The notes: generated by a model from the sequence alone, not told the origin. A stretch of 64,000 nt of DNA from Fervidobacterium pennivorans DSM 9078 (GCF_000235405.2 NC_017095.1:1265501-1329500); one strand, 5' to 3'. Shown: positions 1 to 8,941, counted from the stretch's first letter. Numbers and translations: made by a program.

Positions 1-300
1 AAGGTATCCAGAGTTCACATACACATTTCCCGTGAAGAATATCTCCCTGTCTTCTTTATGTAACCTCGAAATCAAGAACGATATAGCAAACATCACGGAA
101 AAGCCAATTCCATAACGCAAGAGCACACCAGCAGTAGGAATGTAGTCGTTCATGAAAGCAAAGGTTACAATAGGTGCCATTAACCAAGTAGCAATTTTAT
201 TGAAAAGAGTGATATCTTCTTTGAACAGCTTACCATAGATATAACCGACAAACATCATTATAAAGGAAGGAACCACCGCATTAAATGCTTGCTTTATCAA
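1..300 (-). CDS. AEC-family transporter, N-terminal part (gene runs off the window)
   Basis: The reading frame is open from a TTG at 300 to the window edge (100 codons, no stop). A GAGGG Shine-Dalgarno seven bases upstream supports the TTG. The translation is hydrophobic, with at least three membrane helices, and carries FNAVVPSFIMMFVGY near its start and NVYVNSGYL at the edge, both typical of auxin-efflux-carrier (AEC) permeases. Members export or import organic acids or amino acids; the substrate cannot be told. It lies 28 bases downstream of the outer-membrane-type gene on the same strand and could be cotranscribed with it. Family assignment rests on a third of the protein. Confidence 0.65.
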   Translation of the reverse strand, partial: MIKQAFNAVVPSFIMMFVGYIYGKLFKEDITLFNKIATWLMAPIVTFAFMNDYIPTAGVLLRYGIGFSVMFAISFLISRLHKEDREIFFTGNVYVNSGYL

Positions 301-328
301 AACTTTTCCCTCACTTTTAATTCTAATC

Positions 329-1756
329 TCAGAAAGATTTGCTGAAAGAAACCCCAAAGTTACCTGAGAAGAACGGCAAGTTGTTTCCTTCTTGGGGTCT
401 TAAAAGTGGCTTTCTTACATTGTCACTACTAACTTCAACAAGTGTTGATGCATTCCAAATAAAGCCTGCGCTGACAGAAGCCCAGAATTTAAGATGTCTT
501 GAAATGCTTTCGGAATAGGAAATCGTACCAATTGCCCTATATTCTTTTACCGGATCATCGAGCAGATGCGTTCCTGGTAAATACGTCGTTCTATCGTTCC
601 AGGGGTTAACTGGTGACCTTTCGCCAAGAATAACGAATTCAAAATTTGCGTTAAAATTTGGAATAAAACTCGGTGCATAATTAACCATGAACGCTAAGTT
701 GTTTTCTCCATATTTGTAACCTGCGTATAACAATTCAAACGGTAATACTACATTCTTTCCATCCCTAGTGTAAATAAAATAAGGATAATACGTATATCCA
801 TAGAACATTTGGTTACCAGATTCTGCCGATGGTTGGAATGTATACTTAGTTGCTCCAGCATGATAAAAGCTAAAAGTTCCAATACTTGTTTTTTGAACCA
901 AACCAATTGACCAAGCAATCTTGTCTGGGTTTTGGTAACTTTCTGGATAGATGAATCTATTCATGTTTATATCATCGACAAGAACTTGCGCATAGTAATA
1001 TCTGTCAATATCTGTGTAATCTAAAAAGAATCCGCTTATATAATTTGTTTCTCCGACACCTTCCGGATAGGGTCTCCCAGCATCGTTTACGTACTGAATG
1101 AAAAATGAAGGAATCGGATTTGCGAAATACTCAAAGTTAAAAGTTTGTCCAACATACACGGTAATGTCTTCGTATCCGAATCTGAGATTCCCAATTCTCA
1201 AAGCGTAGACTTTGTAGTTTGAACTTTTTAATTTTTCGCGTTCATCTGTTCCAAATTTGAGTTCACACAGCTGTGTCCACCTTGTTATGTATATGAACTT
1301 CCCATCATCGAATGAAACATCTACTGTATTTCTGGGGATATTGACTGATGAAATGAAAAGAGAGTATGGACTTGGAACAACATCCCCTAGGTGTGTTTTA
1401 CCTAACGTAACTGAAAAATTATCATTTCTAAGAGATATCGAACCTTCTTTAAAATCAAAATAAAACCCCGCGTAGTATGACTCAGAAAATGGATCGTTAA
1501 AAACACCGTCATTTTTTGCAACCATAGAAGCTTTGAATTCGAAAGCATCAGAGAGATGTAAGAGGCCAATATCAAAAGTCCAGAAAGATGAATTGTTTAT
1601 AACTTCCCTTTCGTTGTACATCAAAAAAAGTTTGCTACCAAAGTTATAGCTACTTGCCAAAGAAAATTCTAAGGCAAAGGCTGAAGTAATATATGATAAA
1701 CCAAACAAAAACAACAAAAAGAAAAGCTTTAGATTTCCTGCTCCTCCTTTTTCCAT
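329..1756 (-). CDS. Outer-membrane beta-barrel-like exported protein
   Basis: 475 residues. The N-terminus is a signal peptide (hydrophobic core from about residue 10 to 25, likely cleavage after AFA near residue 29). The mature part is rich in alternating aromatic and polar residues, as in beta-strands, and ends in FGVSFSKSF. A C-terminal Phe after an amphipathic strand is the usual BAM recognition signal of outer-membrane barrels, so it probably sits in the toga (outer membrane). No specific family is recognised. The start overlaps the end of the upstream small gene by 28 bases, suggesting translational coupling. A GGAGG lies inside the first codons, so the exact start is slightly uncertain. 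Confidence 0.6.
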   Translation of the reverse strand: MEKGGAGNLKLFFLLFLFGLSYITSAFALEFSLASSYNFGSKLFLMYNEREVINNSSFWTFDIGLLHLSDAFEFKASMVAKNDGVFNDPFSESYYAGFYFDFKEGSISLRNDNFSVTLGKTHLGDVVPSPYSLFISSVNIPRNTVDVSFDDGKFIYITRWTQLCELKFGTDEREKLKSSNYKVYALRIGNLRFGYEDITVYVGQTFNFEYFANPIPSFFIQYVNDAGRPYPEGVGETNYISGFFLDYTDIDRYYYAQVLVDDINMNRFIYPESYQNPDKIAWSIGLVQKTSIGTFSFYHAGATKYTFQPSAESGNQMFYGYTYYPYFIYTRDGKNVVLPFELLYAGYKYGENNLAFMVNYAPSFIPNFNANFEFVILGERSPVNPWNDRTTYLPGTHLLDDPVKEYRAIGTISYSESISRHLKFWASVSAGFIWNASTLVEVSSDNVRKPLLRPQEGNNLPFFSGNFGVSFSKSF

Positions 1757-1965
1757 ACGACCTTTCCTCCGTGTGTAATAGAGTTTACTTCGGACGGTAT
1801 TGAAATCCCTTGATTAATAACTTCAAGTATCAAGTCAACAGGAAGCGAGGTTTCAAACCAAATCTCCTCAACCCTGATTTCTTCCCATCCTCTGTCCGCA
1901 AACCTTTGGATAACCTTTTCGACAGCTTTCTTGTATTTTTCAAAATCCATTTCATATTTGCCCAT
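1729..1965 (-). CDS. Small protein, possible winged-helix-like fold
   Basis: 78 residues, family not recognised. It has two charged helical stretches (about 5-25 and 40-52) followed by a short strand-turn-strand ending in GGKVVWKK, compatible with a small winged helix, but this is only an impression from residue patterning. It overlaps the start of the outer-membrane-type gene by 28 bases and follows the NlpC/P60 gene by about 37 bases on the same strand, so it is probably part of that operon. Confidence 0.5.
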   Translation of the reverse strand: MGKYEMDFEKYKKAVEKVIQRFADRGWEEIRVEEIWFETSLPVDLILEVINQGISIPSEVNSITHGGKVVWKKEEQEI

Positions 1966-2002
1966 AACGCCACCTCCGGTTTATTTCTTGATGATAATTT
2001 TA

Positions 2003-2770
2003 TCACGTAGAACAAACTCTGCAAACTTTTCTAATCCGTGATTTTAAATACTTTCCATACTCATCATTGTTCAAACTAGTTATAGATACACACATATTAT
2101 GACCATTTGCATGCACAATTTTCCCATCTCCGATGTACATCATTACATGTCCTTCCATGTAAAGCAAATCACCAGACATTAGTTTTTCTTGTTCATCGAT
2201 TGTCGCAATCTTTGGATATCTATTTTCCTGATCACTTGCATCCCTTGGCATGTCGACATTCAGCGCAACATCATAAAGCCGATTAACGAAACCGGAACAG
2301 TCAAAACCATAAGAAGATGTTCCACCCCAAAGATATGGAATTCCAATCATCTGGAGTGCAAGTTCAACCACAGAATTGAAATTCTCATTTGGTTCATCAA
2401 CTACATTATAAATGAATCCATTCGGCATGAAAAAATCTTTTCCGTTTTCAGTGTAGAGTCTACTCCCAAATGGCAGTAAGAAATTCACAGGACCGCTTAT
2501 CCTGCAAAACGGTACGGAAACCTTTATCATTTTAAATTTGATAATCTGCTTATATTCCTCTTCACTCATAAAATACAGGGTATTTTTATTCACGTAACCT
2601 TTATAATCAAGTCTTACATCCCGCACGAAGATGTAATCAAATTTTTCCAAGATTTGAATGTCTTCCAAAATCTCCACAATCTCTCCAAAAACAAGTTGAT
2701 GAACCCTTTCGCTTCTAAATTTTCGTTCCGCGCGCACATCTGTAACAGGTGTCACAACTATCGCATTCAT
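2003..2770 (-). CDS. NlpC/P60 family cell-wall hydrolase
   Basis: 255 residues from ATG 2770. The catalytic domain is C-terminal: GFDCSGF places the nucleophile at Cys158, and GHVMMYIGDG gives His208, followed by HANGHN for the third polar residue. The first 120 residues look like SH3b-type wall-binding repeats. Expected to cut gamma-D-Glu-diaminoacid bonds in peptidoglycan peptides. No signal peptide is obvious, so it may act on imported or recycled peptides. The frame extends further upstream, but a TATAAT at 2807-2812 lies inside that extension and AAAGGA precedes ATG 2770, so the shorter start is preferred. Confidence 0.8.
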   Translation of the reverse strand: MNAIVVTPVTDVRAERKFRSERVHQLVFGEIVEILEDIQILEKFDYIFVRDVRLDYKGYVNKNTLYFMSEEEYKQIIKFKMIKVSVPFCRISGPVNFLLPFGSRLYTENGKDFFMPNGFIYNVVDEPNENFNSVVELALQMIGIPYLWGGTSSYGFDCSGFVNRLYDVALNVDMPRDASDQENRYPKIATIDEQEKLMSGDLLYMEGHVMMYIGDGKIVHANGHNMCVSITSLNNDEYGKYLKSRIRKVCRVCST

Positions 2771-2806
2771 TATCGCACGTCCTTTTATGAAATGTATTTC
2801 AAGCAT

Positions 2807-2812
2807 ATTATA
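2807..2812 (-). promoter_or_regulatory. Extended -10 promoter of the NlpC/P60 gene
   Basis: On the minus strand the sequence reads TGTGGTATAAT, a perfect -10 hexamer with the TGn extension. No good -35 is visible at 16-18 bases. It lies 37 bases upstream of ATG 2770 and decides the start of that gene. Confidence 0.6.
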
Positions 2813-2986
2813 CCACATCCCCGTTCACTATTGAGTTTAATCCTTTTCAAAGAGATTAAGCAAGAAAATCTAACGGTGAAAAAGCATGACCAACTATACT
2901 GAACGATTCTCGGACAAAACAAGACTTTTTAGCTGCTATTCGCGTTGCAATTTTCACAGCCGTTTTGGTAAAATGTTGACAGGAAA

Positions 2987-3006
2987 TTCCGGTAACGTTA
3001 CCAGAA
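2987..3006. promoter_or_regulatory. LacI-type operator-like palindrome upstream of sugar ABC genes
   Basis: GGTAACGTTACC (2991-3002) is a perfect 12-bp palindrome with a central CG, extended to TTC-N-GGTAACGTTACC-N-GAA over 20 bp. This is the usual shape of a LacI/GalR-family operator. A TTGACA at 2976-2981 lies just beside it, without a convincing -10 at 17 bases. The core differs by one base from the two sites before the operon at 29407, so the same or a related regulator may act here. The rest of 2819-3118 holds only the divergent control region. Confidence 0.6.
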
Positions 3007-3118
3007 AGATTACAGTTAAGCAGAAGAAAAGACGATCTCAAAAAAGTTCTTTATATTTCGCAAACAGCATGTTGGTGCATTCAAGAGGTACATCACAACC
3101 TTTGAGGAGGTGGAAAGT

Positions 3119-4378
3119 ATGAAGAGGAGTTTCTCTAGGATTTTAGTTGTTCTCTTGATTGGTTTGGCGGCTCTGTTGTATGCTGAAAAGGCAAAGATAA
3201 CCATCTGGGCTTGGGACCCGAACTTCAACATTCCGATTATGCAAGAAGCTGCGGCAAGGTACAAGAAAATCAACCCAGATGTCGAGTTTGAGATTGTAAA
3301 TATGGCAAAAGCAGATGTAGAACAAAAACTGAATACAATACTCGCGTCTGGAGTAAAAACAGGACTTCCTGAAATAGTCCTTATCGAAGATTACAACGCG
3401 CAAAAATATCTCCAATCATATCCTGGGGCTTTTGCTGATTTAACAAAACACTTTACCTGGTCAGAATTCGCTCCATACAAAGTAAAACTCATGACTTTAA
3501 ACAACAAAGTTTACGGTGTCCCATTTGACTCAGGTGTCGCAGGATTTTTCTACAGAATAGACTACATTGAACAAGCTGGTTTCAAACCATCCGACCTCGA
3601 AAACATTACATGGGACAGGTTCATTGAAATTGGAAAAGTTGTTAAACAAAAGACAGGAAAGTACATGATTGCAGCAGACTCATACGACGGAGGTTTAATG
3701 AGAATACTTTTGCAATCGGCTGGAAGTTGGTACTTTGACAAATCCGGAAAACCATATATTGCAAATAACCCTGTTTTGAAAGAAGCACTCAGGCTCTACA
3801 AGGAAATCAAAGACTCCGGTATTGCAAAGGAAGTTTCAGGTTGGAACGAATGGGTAGGTGCATTTAACAGAGGTGAAGTCGCAGCCGTTGTAACTGGTGT
3901 GTGGATTATTGGTTCCATTAAAGCTGAAAAAAGTCAGGCAGGTAAGTGGAGAGTTGCACCTGTTCCAAGAATGAACCTTAAGGAATCCGTTAATGCATCA
4001 AACCTCGGTGGCTCAAGCTGGTATGTATTGCAAAACAGCAAGTACAGAGATGTTGCTATCGATTTCTTGAAGAAAATATACGCACGTGATGCCGATTTCT
4101 ATCAAAAGATATTAGTCAAATATGGAGCAGTTGGCACATGGCTACCAGCTCAAGGTGGTTCTGCTTACAAAGCAAAAGATCCGTTCTTCGGTAACCAACA
4201 AGTCTTCCAACTCTTCTCAGAATGGATGAAGAAGATACCACCAGTGGACTTCGGTGTTTACACTTATGAAGCAGACGCCGCAATTATGAGTGTGATGCCC
4301 GATGTTTACACTGGGAAACTCTCTATAGACGAAGCTTTGAAGAAAGCAGAACAACAATTTTTAAACTCAATTAGGTGA
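3119..4378 (+). CDS. Sugar ABC transporter, substrate-binding protein
   Basis: 419 residues, family 1 extracellular solute-binding protein. The first 22 residues form a signal peptide (KRSFSRILVVLLIGLAALL then YAEKA). The mature part starts with ITIWAWDPN, typical of the carbohydrate-binding cluster, and continues with the two-lobed fold. A GAGGAGG eight bases upstream favours ATG 3119 over the GTG at 3110. Two permease genes follow; no ATPase is encoded, so a shared MsmK-type ATPase elsewhere is expected. The sugar cannot be inferred from sequence. Probably controlled through the palindrome at 2987-3006. Confidence 0.85.
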   Translation: MKRSFSRILVVLLIGLAALLYAEKAKITIWAWDPNFNIPIMQEAAARYKKINPDVEFEIVNMAKADVEQKLNTILASGVKTGLPEIVLIEDYNAQKYLQSYPGAFADLTKHFTWSEFAPYKVKLMTLNNKVYGVPFDSGVAGFFYRIDYIEQAGFKPSDLENITWDRFIEIGKVVKQKTGKYMIAADSYDGGLMRILLQSAGSWYFDKSGKPYIANNPVLKEALRLYKEIKDSGIAKEVSGWNEWVGAFNRGEVAAVVTGVWIIGSIKAEKSQAGKWRVAPVPRMNLKESVNASNLGGSSWYVLQNSKYRDVAIDFLKKIYARDADFYQKILVKYGAVGTWLPAQGGSAYKAKDPFFGNQQVFQLFSEWMKKIPPVDFGVYTYEADAAIMSVMPDVYTGKLSIDEALKKAEQQFLNSIR

Positions 4379-4392
4379 TTTTGCATCTCTTC

Positions 4393-4423
4393 CGGGAAGG
4401 TCTCCGGACCTTCCCGTTTTTTT
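4393..4423 (+). terminator. Intrinsic terminator or attenuator between binding protein and permeases
   Basis: CGGGAAGGTC and GACCTTCCCG form a perfect 10-bp stem with a 4-base loop followed by seven Ts. It lies just after the binding-protein stop and before the permeases, so it probably lets only part of transcription through, giving excess binding protein. Confidence 0.85.
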
Positions 4424-4459
4424 AATACCCCCTCAAAGATGTCAAGGAGGAATGAAAAA

Positions 4460-5374
4460 ATGCCAAGAAGCCGTAAAAGAAAAGGTTTAGAATCTGTTTG
4501 GGATAAATGGGGATGGATATTTGTTAGCCTTATGCTGGCTGGTGTAATCTTATTTGTCTTCTACCCCATTTTATATTCTCTCTATCTTTCAACCTTTTCG
4601 ACAAGGGGTTTTTTAAAAAACTTTGTAGGTTTGGGTAACTACATAAAGCTTTTTAAGGATACATACTTTCTTCTTTCTCTGAAAAATATCCTAACAATCC
4701 TAGTGATTCAAGTTCCGATCATGCTCTTCCTTGCTTTGATTTTCGCAACGTTGCTGAATGACCCTAAGGTAAAATTCAAAGGTATTTATCGAACGGCACT
4801 TTTTCTTCCCGCAGTTACTTCTTTAGTTGCGTACACAGTAATTTTTAGAGTAATGTTCAGTAACGATGGTCTTGTGAACCATGTGCTTATGACTATCGGT
4901 CTTATAAAGGAGCCGATAAGGTGGTTGCTTGATCCTTTTTGGGCAAAGGTGACTTTGATAATAGCTTTGACCTGGAGATGGACAGGTTACAACATGATGT
5001 TCTACTTAGCAGGACTGCAAAATATACCAATAGAAGTTTACGAAGCTGCTGAAATTGATGGTGCAACAAAAACTGTGCAGTTTTTTAAAATCACGCTTCC
5101 CTTGCTAAAACCCATTATTCTTTTCACAACGATCACATCTACGATAGGTACTTTGCAACTTTTCGACGAACCGATGAACTTAGCAGCTGGTGTTGTAACA
5201 GGTTCAAGTGTTGGACCCGGGAATTCACTTCTAACTCCTTCTGTCTATATATACAACGTGTGTTTCAAATACTCTCCAAACTTTGGTTATGCTTCAGCTA
5301 TTTCGTATGTCATAGTTATGATTTCTGCAGTTCTTGCTATTATTCAGTTTAAAGTGGCAGGTGAGAAAGAATGA
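4460..5374 (+). CDS. Sugar ABC transporter permease (MalF-type)
   Basis: 304 residues with six or so membrane helices and the ATPase-contact EAA motif VYEAAEIDGATKTVQFF followed by KITLPLLKP. This is the MalF-side permease of a CUT1 carbohydrate importer. AAGGAGG at 4444-4450 selects ATG 4460 rather than the in-frame ATG 4439. It overlaps the next permease by 4 bases (ATGA), so the two are translationally coupled. Confidence 0.85.
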   Translation: MPRSRKRKGLESVWDKWGWIFVSLMLAGVILFVFYPILYSLYLSTFSTRGFLKNFVGLGNYIKLFKDTYFLLSLKNILTILVIQVPIMLFLALIFATLLNDPKVKFKGIYRTALFLPAVTSLVAYTVIFRVMFSNDGLVNHVLMTIGLIKEPIRWLLDPFWAKVTLIIALTWRWTGYNMMFYLAGLQNIPIEVYEAAEIDGATKTVQFFKITLPLLKPIILFTTITSTIGTLQLFDEPMNLAAGVVTGSSVGPGNSLLTPSVYIYNVCFKYSPNFGYASAISYVIVMISAVLAIIQFKVAGEKE

Positions 5375-6183
5375 ACAGAAAATTGAGATACATTCTCATA
5401 TACTTATTTCTTACAATATCAGCCTTCATATCTGTTTTTCCGTTTTACTGGATGATCGTTGGAAGCACCAACAGTTCTGTTGATGTTTTGAAAGGAAAAC
5501 TCACTTTTGGAGGGGAATTTTTGAACAACCTGAAAAATCTGTGGGAGAACTACAATTTAGGAAAAATCCTTCTAAATTCAACCAAGATCTCGCTCTTCGT
5601 TGTGGTATTTTCAATTATCGTTTCATCAATGGCCGGATATGGTTTTGAAATATACGCTTCAAGGTCGCGGAACAGGGTATATTCTGCTCTCTTACTTACT
5701 ATGATGATTCCATTCGCAGCCCTAATGGTTCCACTTTTCAGACTTATGTATTTCTTCAATCTTATAGACTCTCATTGGGGTGTCATTCTACCGATGATTC
5801 CTTCTGTATTTCTAACATTTTTCTTCAGACAAAGTTTCAAGCAGTATCCGAAAGAAATTATAATGGCAGCGAGGGTTGATGGTGCAAACGAATTGAGGAT
5901 ATTTTTCTCGATAGTCTTACCATCGATGAAGTCCGCATACGCTGCAGCAGCAATATATTCTTTTATGACAAGTTGGAATGCATATCTCTGGCCACTTGTC
6001 ATTATACAAAGTGAACAAAATAAAACTATTGTTCTTATGATTTCCAGTATTGCATCAGGTTATACACCAGATTTTGGAGTTGTCATGATGGCGGTTGTTA
6101 TTGCAACTTTACCAATGCTCGTTGTCTTCTTTGCTTTACAGAAACAGTTTGTTCAAGGTGTTCTTGGATCAGTAAAACAATGA
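5371..6183 (+). CDS. Sugar ABC transporter permease (MalG-type)
   Basis: 270 residues, N-terminal helix then a MalG-type permease with the EAA loop IIMAARVDGANELRIFF and SIVLPSM. It pairs with the upstream permease to form the membrane channel of a CUT1 sugar importer. It is the last gene of the transporter operon; no ATPase gene follows. A long-range inverted repeat lies downstream. Confidence 0.85.
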   Translation: MNRKLRYILIYLFLTISAFISVFPFYWMIVGSTNSSVDVLKGKLTFGGEFLNNLKNLWENYNLGKILLNSTKISLFVVVFSIIVSSMAGYGFEIYASRSRNRVYSALLLTMMIPFAALMVPLFRLMYFFNLIDSHWGVILPMIPSVFLTFFFRQSFKQYPKEIIMAARVDGANELRIFFSIVLPSMKSAYAAAAIYSFMTSWNAYLWPLVIIQSEQNKTIVLMISSIASGYTPDFGVVMMAVVIATLPMLVVFFALQKQFVQGVLGSVKQ

Positions 6184-6196
6184 TTTTGAGAATAGC

Positions 6197-6268
6197 CTAC
6201 TTTGCCGTGGATGGCTTTGCAGACAGAAAATGGCAGTTTGTAAAATAGTTTTTGTTCATGCAAAGTAG
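6197..6268 (+). repeat. Long-range inverted repeat after the permease operon
   Basis: CTACTTTGC (6197-6205) is matched by GCAAAGTAG (6260-6268), 54 bases apart, and is followed by a T-rich run. It could close a large hairpin acting as an operon end. The remainder of 6184-6379 holds no gene; a TATATT at 6303-6308 might be a -10 for the lipase but has no clear -35. Confidence 0.3.
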
Positions 6269-6379
6269 AATATTTTTTGCAAAGTTGTGTTCGTGGGCAT
6301 GCTATATTTAAAAACATTGCGTCTGAAAAGTTAAAATGACCGATGTTGATATCATCACCTTTAAAGCGGGGGGTATGTT

Positions 6380-7780
6380 ATGTTTGAGCTTCGTCGAAGT
6401 TTTGTTGCTATGCTTTTTTTGCTGATAGTAGCTATGGTGGTACTTACGGGTTGCGTTAAGATTGATTCAGAAGACACAGATGGCATATTTGTGAAAGTTA
6501 TTGTAAGGTCCACAGAAAACGAGGAAGTCGAAAAGGTTTCGCCAGGACTAAGTGCATATAGCAATATTATCGAAAACATAGTTATCACTGTGGAAAACGA
6601 GCAGGGCGAAGTTGTCTATCAATCTGTTGAAAGTGATTTGTCCAAGACCGATTTTCAAGTTAGCCTTCCAGGATACGGTACCTACAAGTTCACCGTTGAA
6701 GCTAAGGATTTTGACAAAACAACGTTCATGAGAGCTTCAAATACTGTTTTTGTTGGTTCGCAATCGCAAACGGTAGTACTTTATTATACATACTTTAACC
6801 CTTACGGCACGTATTACACCTACTACAAGGCGTACGTTATACCAGTCTACAAATCTCTATATAAGATAATACCCTTTTTTGAATACTCTAACATCAGCTC
6901 AAACGGATGGACGCGCGCAACACCTGCACTTTACGAAATAAGGAAAGCATACAGTGGATATCCATCTATAGTTCTAATACACGGCATCGATTCATCGGAA
7001 ATTTCTGGTTTATGGAGCGACTACAAGAAAGACATTATTAACAAATGGAGTTCGTATGTGCCTAAACAGTATGGTCTGTACTTTTTTGCATATCCAACTT
7101 TAGACGTACCATTAGACTTTAGCGCAAGTGTTCTAATCCAGTCGATCAATACTCTCGGAAGTACTTTAAAAACAAAATTTTACTTTTTTGCTCACAGTAT
7201 GGGTGGATTGGTCTTTAGATACGCACTGCAAAACCCTGTCTTTAGAACTTACGTGGCTAAAGTTATTTTCTCTGGAACACCACACATAGGAAGCCCTCTT
7301 GGAAATCTTGTTGTTATGGACAAAAACAAGCTTTCATCAAGGAGTGACTGGGATTTAATAAAGAACGCATTAATACTTGCCAATATGGGTGGTGTTTTCG
7401 TCGAAGCTCCAAATTACAGATATTTGGTGTACGGCGTCCAGCATCCAGCAATTCCAACAGGTGTCACGTACAAAACATTTGCTGGTGTTGTTCCTTACTA
7501 CGACTTAGCAAGCATGATAAATGCTGCATGGTCAAACGGAATAACCAATACTTTAGGACACGCAATAGTAGCTGCTTTGATGGCAAAAGTCTTTGGTTCT
7601 GATTTCTCAAAGAGCGACGGTGCTGTTCCTCTACAAAGTGCTAGTGCTCTTGGTAACACGGAAGTTATTAACGGCTTTACTCACTACGACTTAGCAATTA
7701 ATCCAACGGTTATAAGCAAAGCTATGAAATTCTTTTTCAACGTTACTCTCAGCATACCAGAAGAACAATCTACTAACTAA
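6380..7780 (+). CDS. Lipoprotein lipase/esterase (alpha/beta hydrolase)
   Basis: 466 residues. Residues 1-25 are a lipoprotein signal ending in the lipobox LTGC, so Cys25 should be lipidated and the protein membrane-anchored outside the cytoplasm. Residues about 26-140 resemble a beta-sandwich accessory domain. The catalytic part has VLIHGID (oxyanion region) and AHSMGG with nucleophile Ser273; DGAVPL and THYDL probably supply the Asp and His. This resembles PGAP1/LipA-like lipases. It starts a run of three hydrolase genes, although a terminator separates it from the next two. Confidence 0.75.
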   Translation: MFELRRSFVAMLFLLIVAMVVLTGCVKIDSEDTDGIFVKVIVRSTENEEVEKVSPGLSAYSNIIENIVITVENEQGEVVYQSVESDLSKTDFQVSLPGYGTYKFTVEAKDFDKTTFMRASNTVFVGSQSQTVVLYYTYFNPYGTYYTYYKAYVIPVYKSLYKIIPFFEYSNISSNGWTRATPALYEIRKAYSGYPSIVLIHGIDSSEISGLWSDYKKDIINKWSSYVPKQYGLYFFAYPTLDVPLDFSASVLIQSINTLGSTLKTKFYFFAHSMGGLVFRYALQNPVFRTYVAKVIFSGTPHIGSPLGNLVVMDKNKLSSRSDWDLIKNALILANMGGVFVEAPNYRYLVYGVQHPAIPTGVTYKTFAGVVPYYDLASMINAAWSNGITNTLGHAIVAALMAKVFGSDFSKSDGAVPLQSASALGNTEVINGFTHYDLAINPTVISKAMKFFFNVTLSIPEEQSTN

Positions 7781-7863
7781 ATAAACTGCCTAATTCTCTA
7801 GATAACATCTCCAAAGTAATTTCAAAATTTTAATTGTGCATTACTGTTATTCAATTATTCCAC

Positions 7864-7885
7864 AAGTGGGCCTGCGCCCACTTTT
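7864..7885 (+). terminator. Intrinsic terminator after lipase gene
   Basis: AAGTGGGC and GCCCACTT form a perfect 8-bp stem with a CTGC loop, followed by a short T-rich tail. It lies about 84 bases after the lipase stop. Confidence 0.7.
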
Positions 7886-7945
7886 CTTATTGTATGTGCT
7901 ATAATTTTTGTGCTAGTAATTATCAAGAGGGGAGCTGTAAAATGC

Positions 7946-8941
7946 ATGGATGAAAAGCGTTCCGTCAAATTTTTCAACAAGTTAACACACATTGCGAAAA
8001 TTATTTTGTTCACGAAAGGAATATTGATCTTGTCCTCGTTCTTCCTTGCTTTCTCAAACTTCTTGCTATTCTTGACTGTAGTTGTGATTCTAAACGTCCC
8101 CCTTCTCAGAAAATCAATCTTTGGAAGACTTCCCACAGACACAAAAGAACTTAGAAAATCAAATGTTTTAAGTAATCAGGAAACATACGAGTATTTGCCC
8201 GGTCTTTTTCTTGATGTGTTTTACCCTTCTTTCTTTACTGAATCTAAGAAAAGCCAATCTGTAAAAGGTATCGTGCTTTTTGCACACGGCGGAGGCTGGA
8301 TTAGTGGGTACAGAAGACAACCGAATAACCTTTCTTGGTATAGATACCTTGTCAGCAAGGGGTTCATCGTAGCAACTATAGATTACGAAAGAGGATATAA
8401 AGCCGGTATCGAAAAGTTAATTGAAGAGCTGCTTCAAGCAGTTGTTTTTTTAGAAAATCATTTGTCAAGTAAACTTGGGATAAATGAAAAAGTTTCACTA
8501 ATGGGATTATCGGCAGGTGGTCATCTTGCTTTATTGGCTGCTAGTCGTATCCCCGAAAGGGTTAAAAACGTTGTAGCTTACTATTCACCTTGCGACTTGC
8601 TTGATATATGGCATTCTGCTTCTATTTTTGCGAGGTTTGCTGCTGCAACAACGCTAAAGAGATTGCCTACAAGAGCAAGAGATGTGTACGAAAGGTATTC
8701 TCCTATCAACAATATAACCGAAAATTATCCACCGACTCTTCTTGTGCATGGTTTGAAGGACTCCGTTGTTCCATATTTTTCTTCCGTGAAAATGTTTAAA
8801 ACACTCAGAGAAAAAGGACTGGCAGCAAAACTTCTCCTCCATCCAAAAGGTGATCATGGTTTCGAGTTTGTTTTGAGAGACCGAAGGACTGTTGATATAA
8901 TAGAGAAAACCGCACAGTTTTTGGAGGGAAAGTTATGGTAA
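7946..8941 (+). CDS. Membrane-anchored esterase, alpha/beta hydrolase fold
   Basis: 331 residues. One or two hydrophobic segments (about 15-60) anchor the N-terminus. The hydrolase domain has AHGGGW (HGGG oxyanion motif), GLSAGG with nucleophile Ser189, HGLKDSVVP for the acid and GDHGFE for the His, as in the hormone-sensitive-lipase/acetyl-esterase group. The frame is open upstream, but GGGGAG eleven bases before ATG 7946 supports this start; ATG 7942 is out of frame and stops at once. Overlaps the next gene by 7 bases, so the two are coupled. Confidence 0.75.
   Translation: MDEKRSVKFFNKLTHIAKIILFTKGILILSSFFLAFSNFLLFLTVVVILNVPLLRKSIFGRLPTDTKELRKSNVLSNQETYEYLPGLFLDVFYPSFFTESKKSQSVKGIVLFAHGGGWISGYRRQPNNLSWYRYLVSKGFIVATIDYERGYKAGIEKLIEELLQAVVFLENHLSSKLGINEKVSLMGLSAGGHLALLAASRIPERVKNVVAYYSPCDLLDIWHSASIFARFAAATTLKRLPTRARDVYERYSPINNITENYPPTLLVHGLKDSVVPYFSSVKMFKTLREKGLAAKLLLHPKGDHGFEFVLRDRRTVDIIEKTAQFLEGKLW

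Noticed and set aside
7942-7954. ATG 7942 as start of the esterase or a leader peptide
   Set aside because: It reads three codons and stops (ATG CAT GGA TGA); ATG 7946 is in the hydrolase frame.
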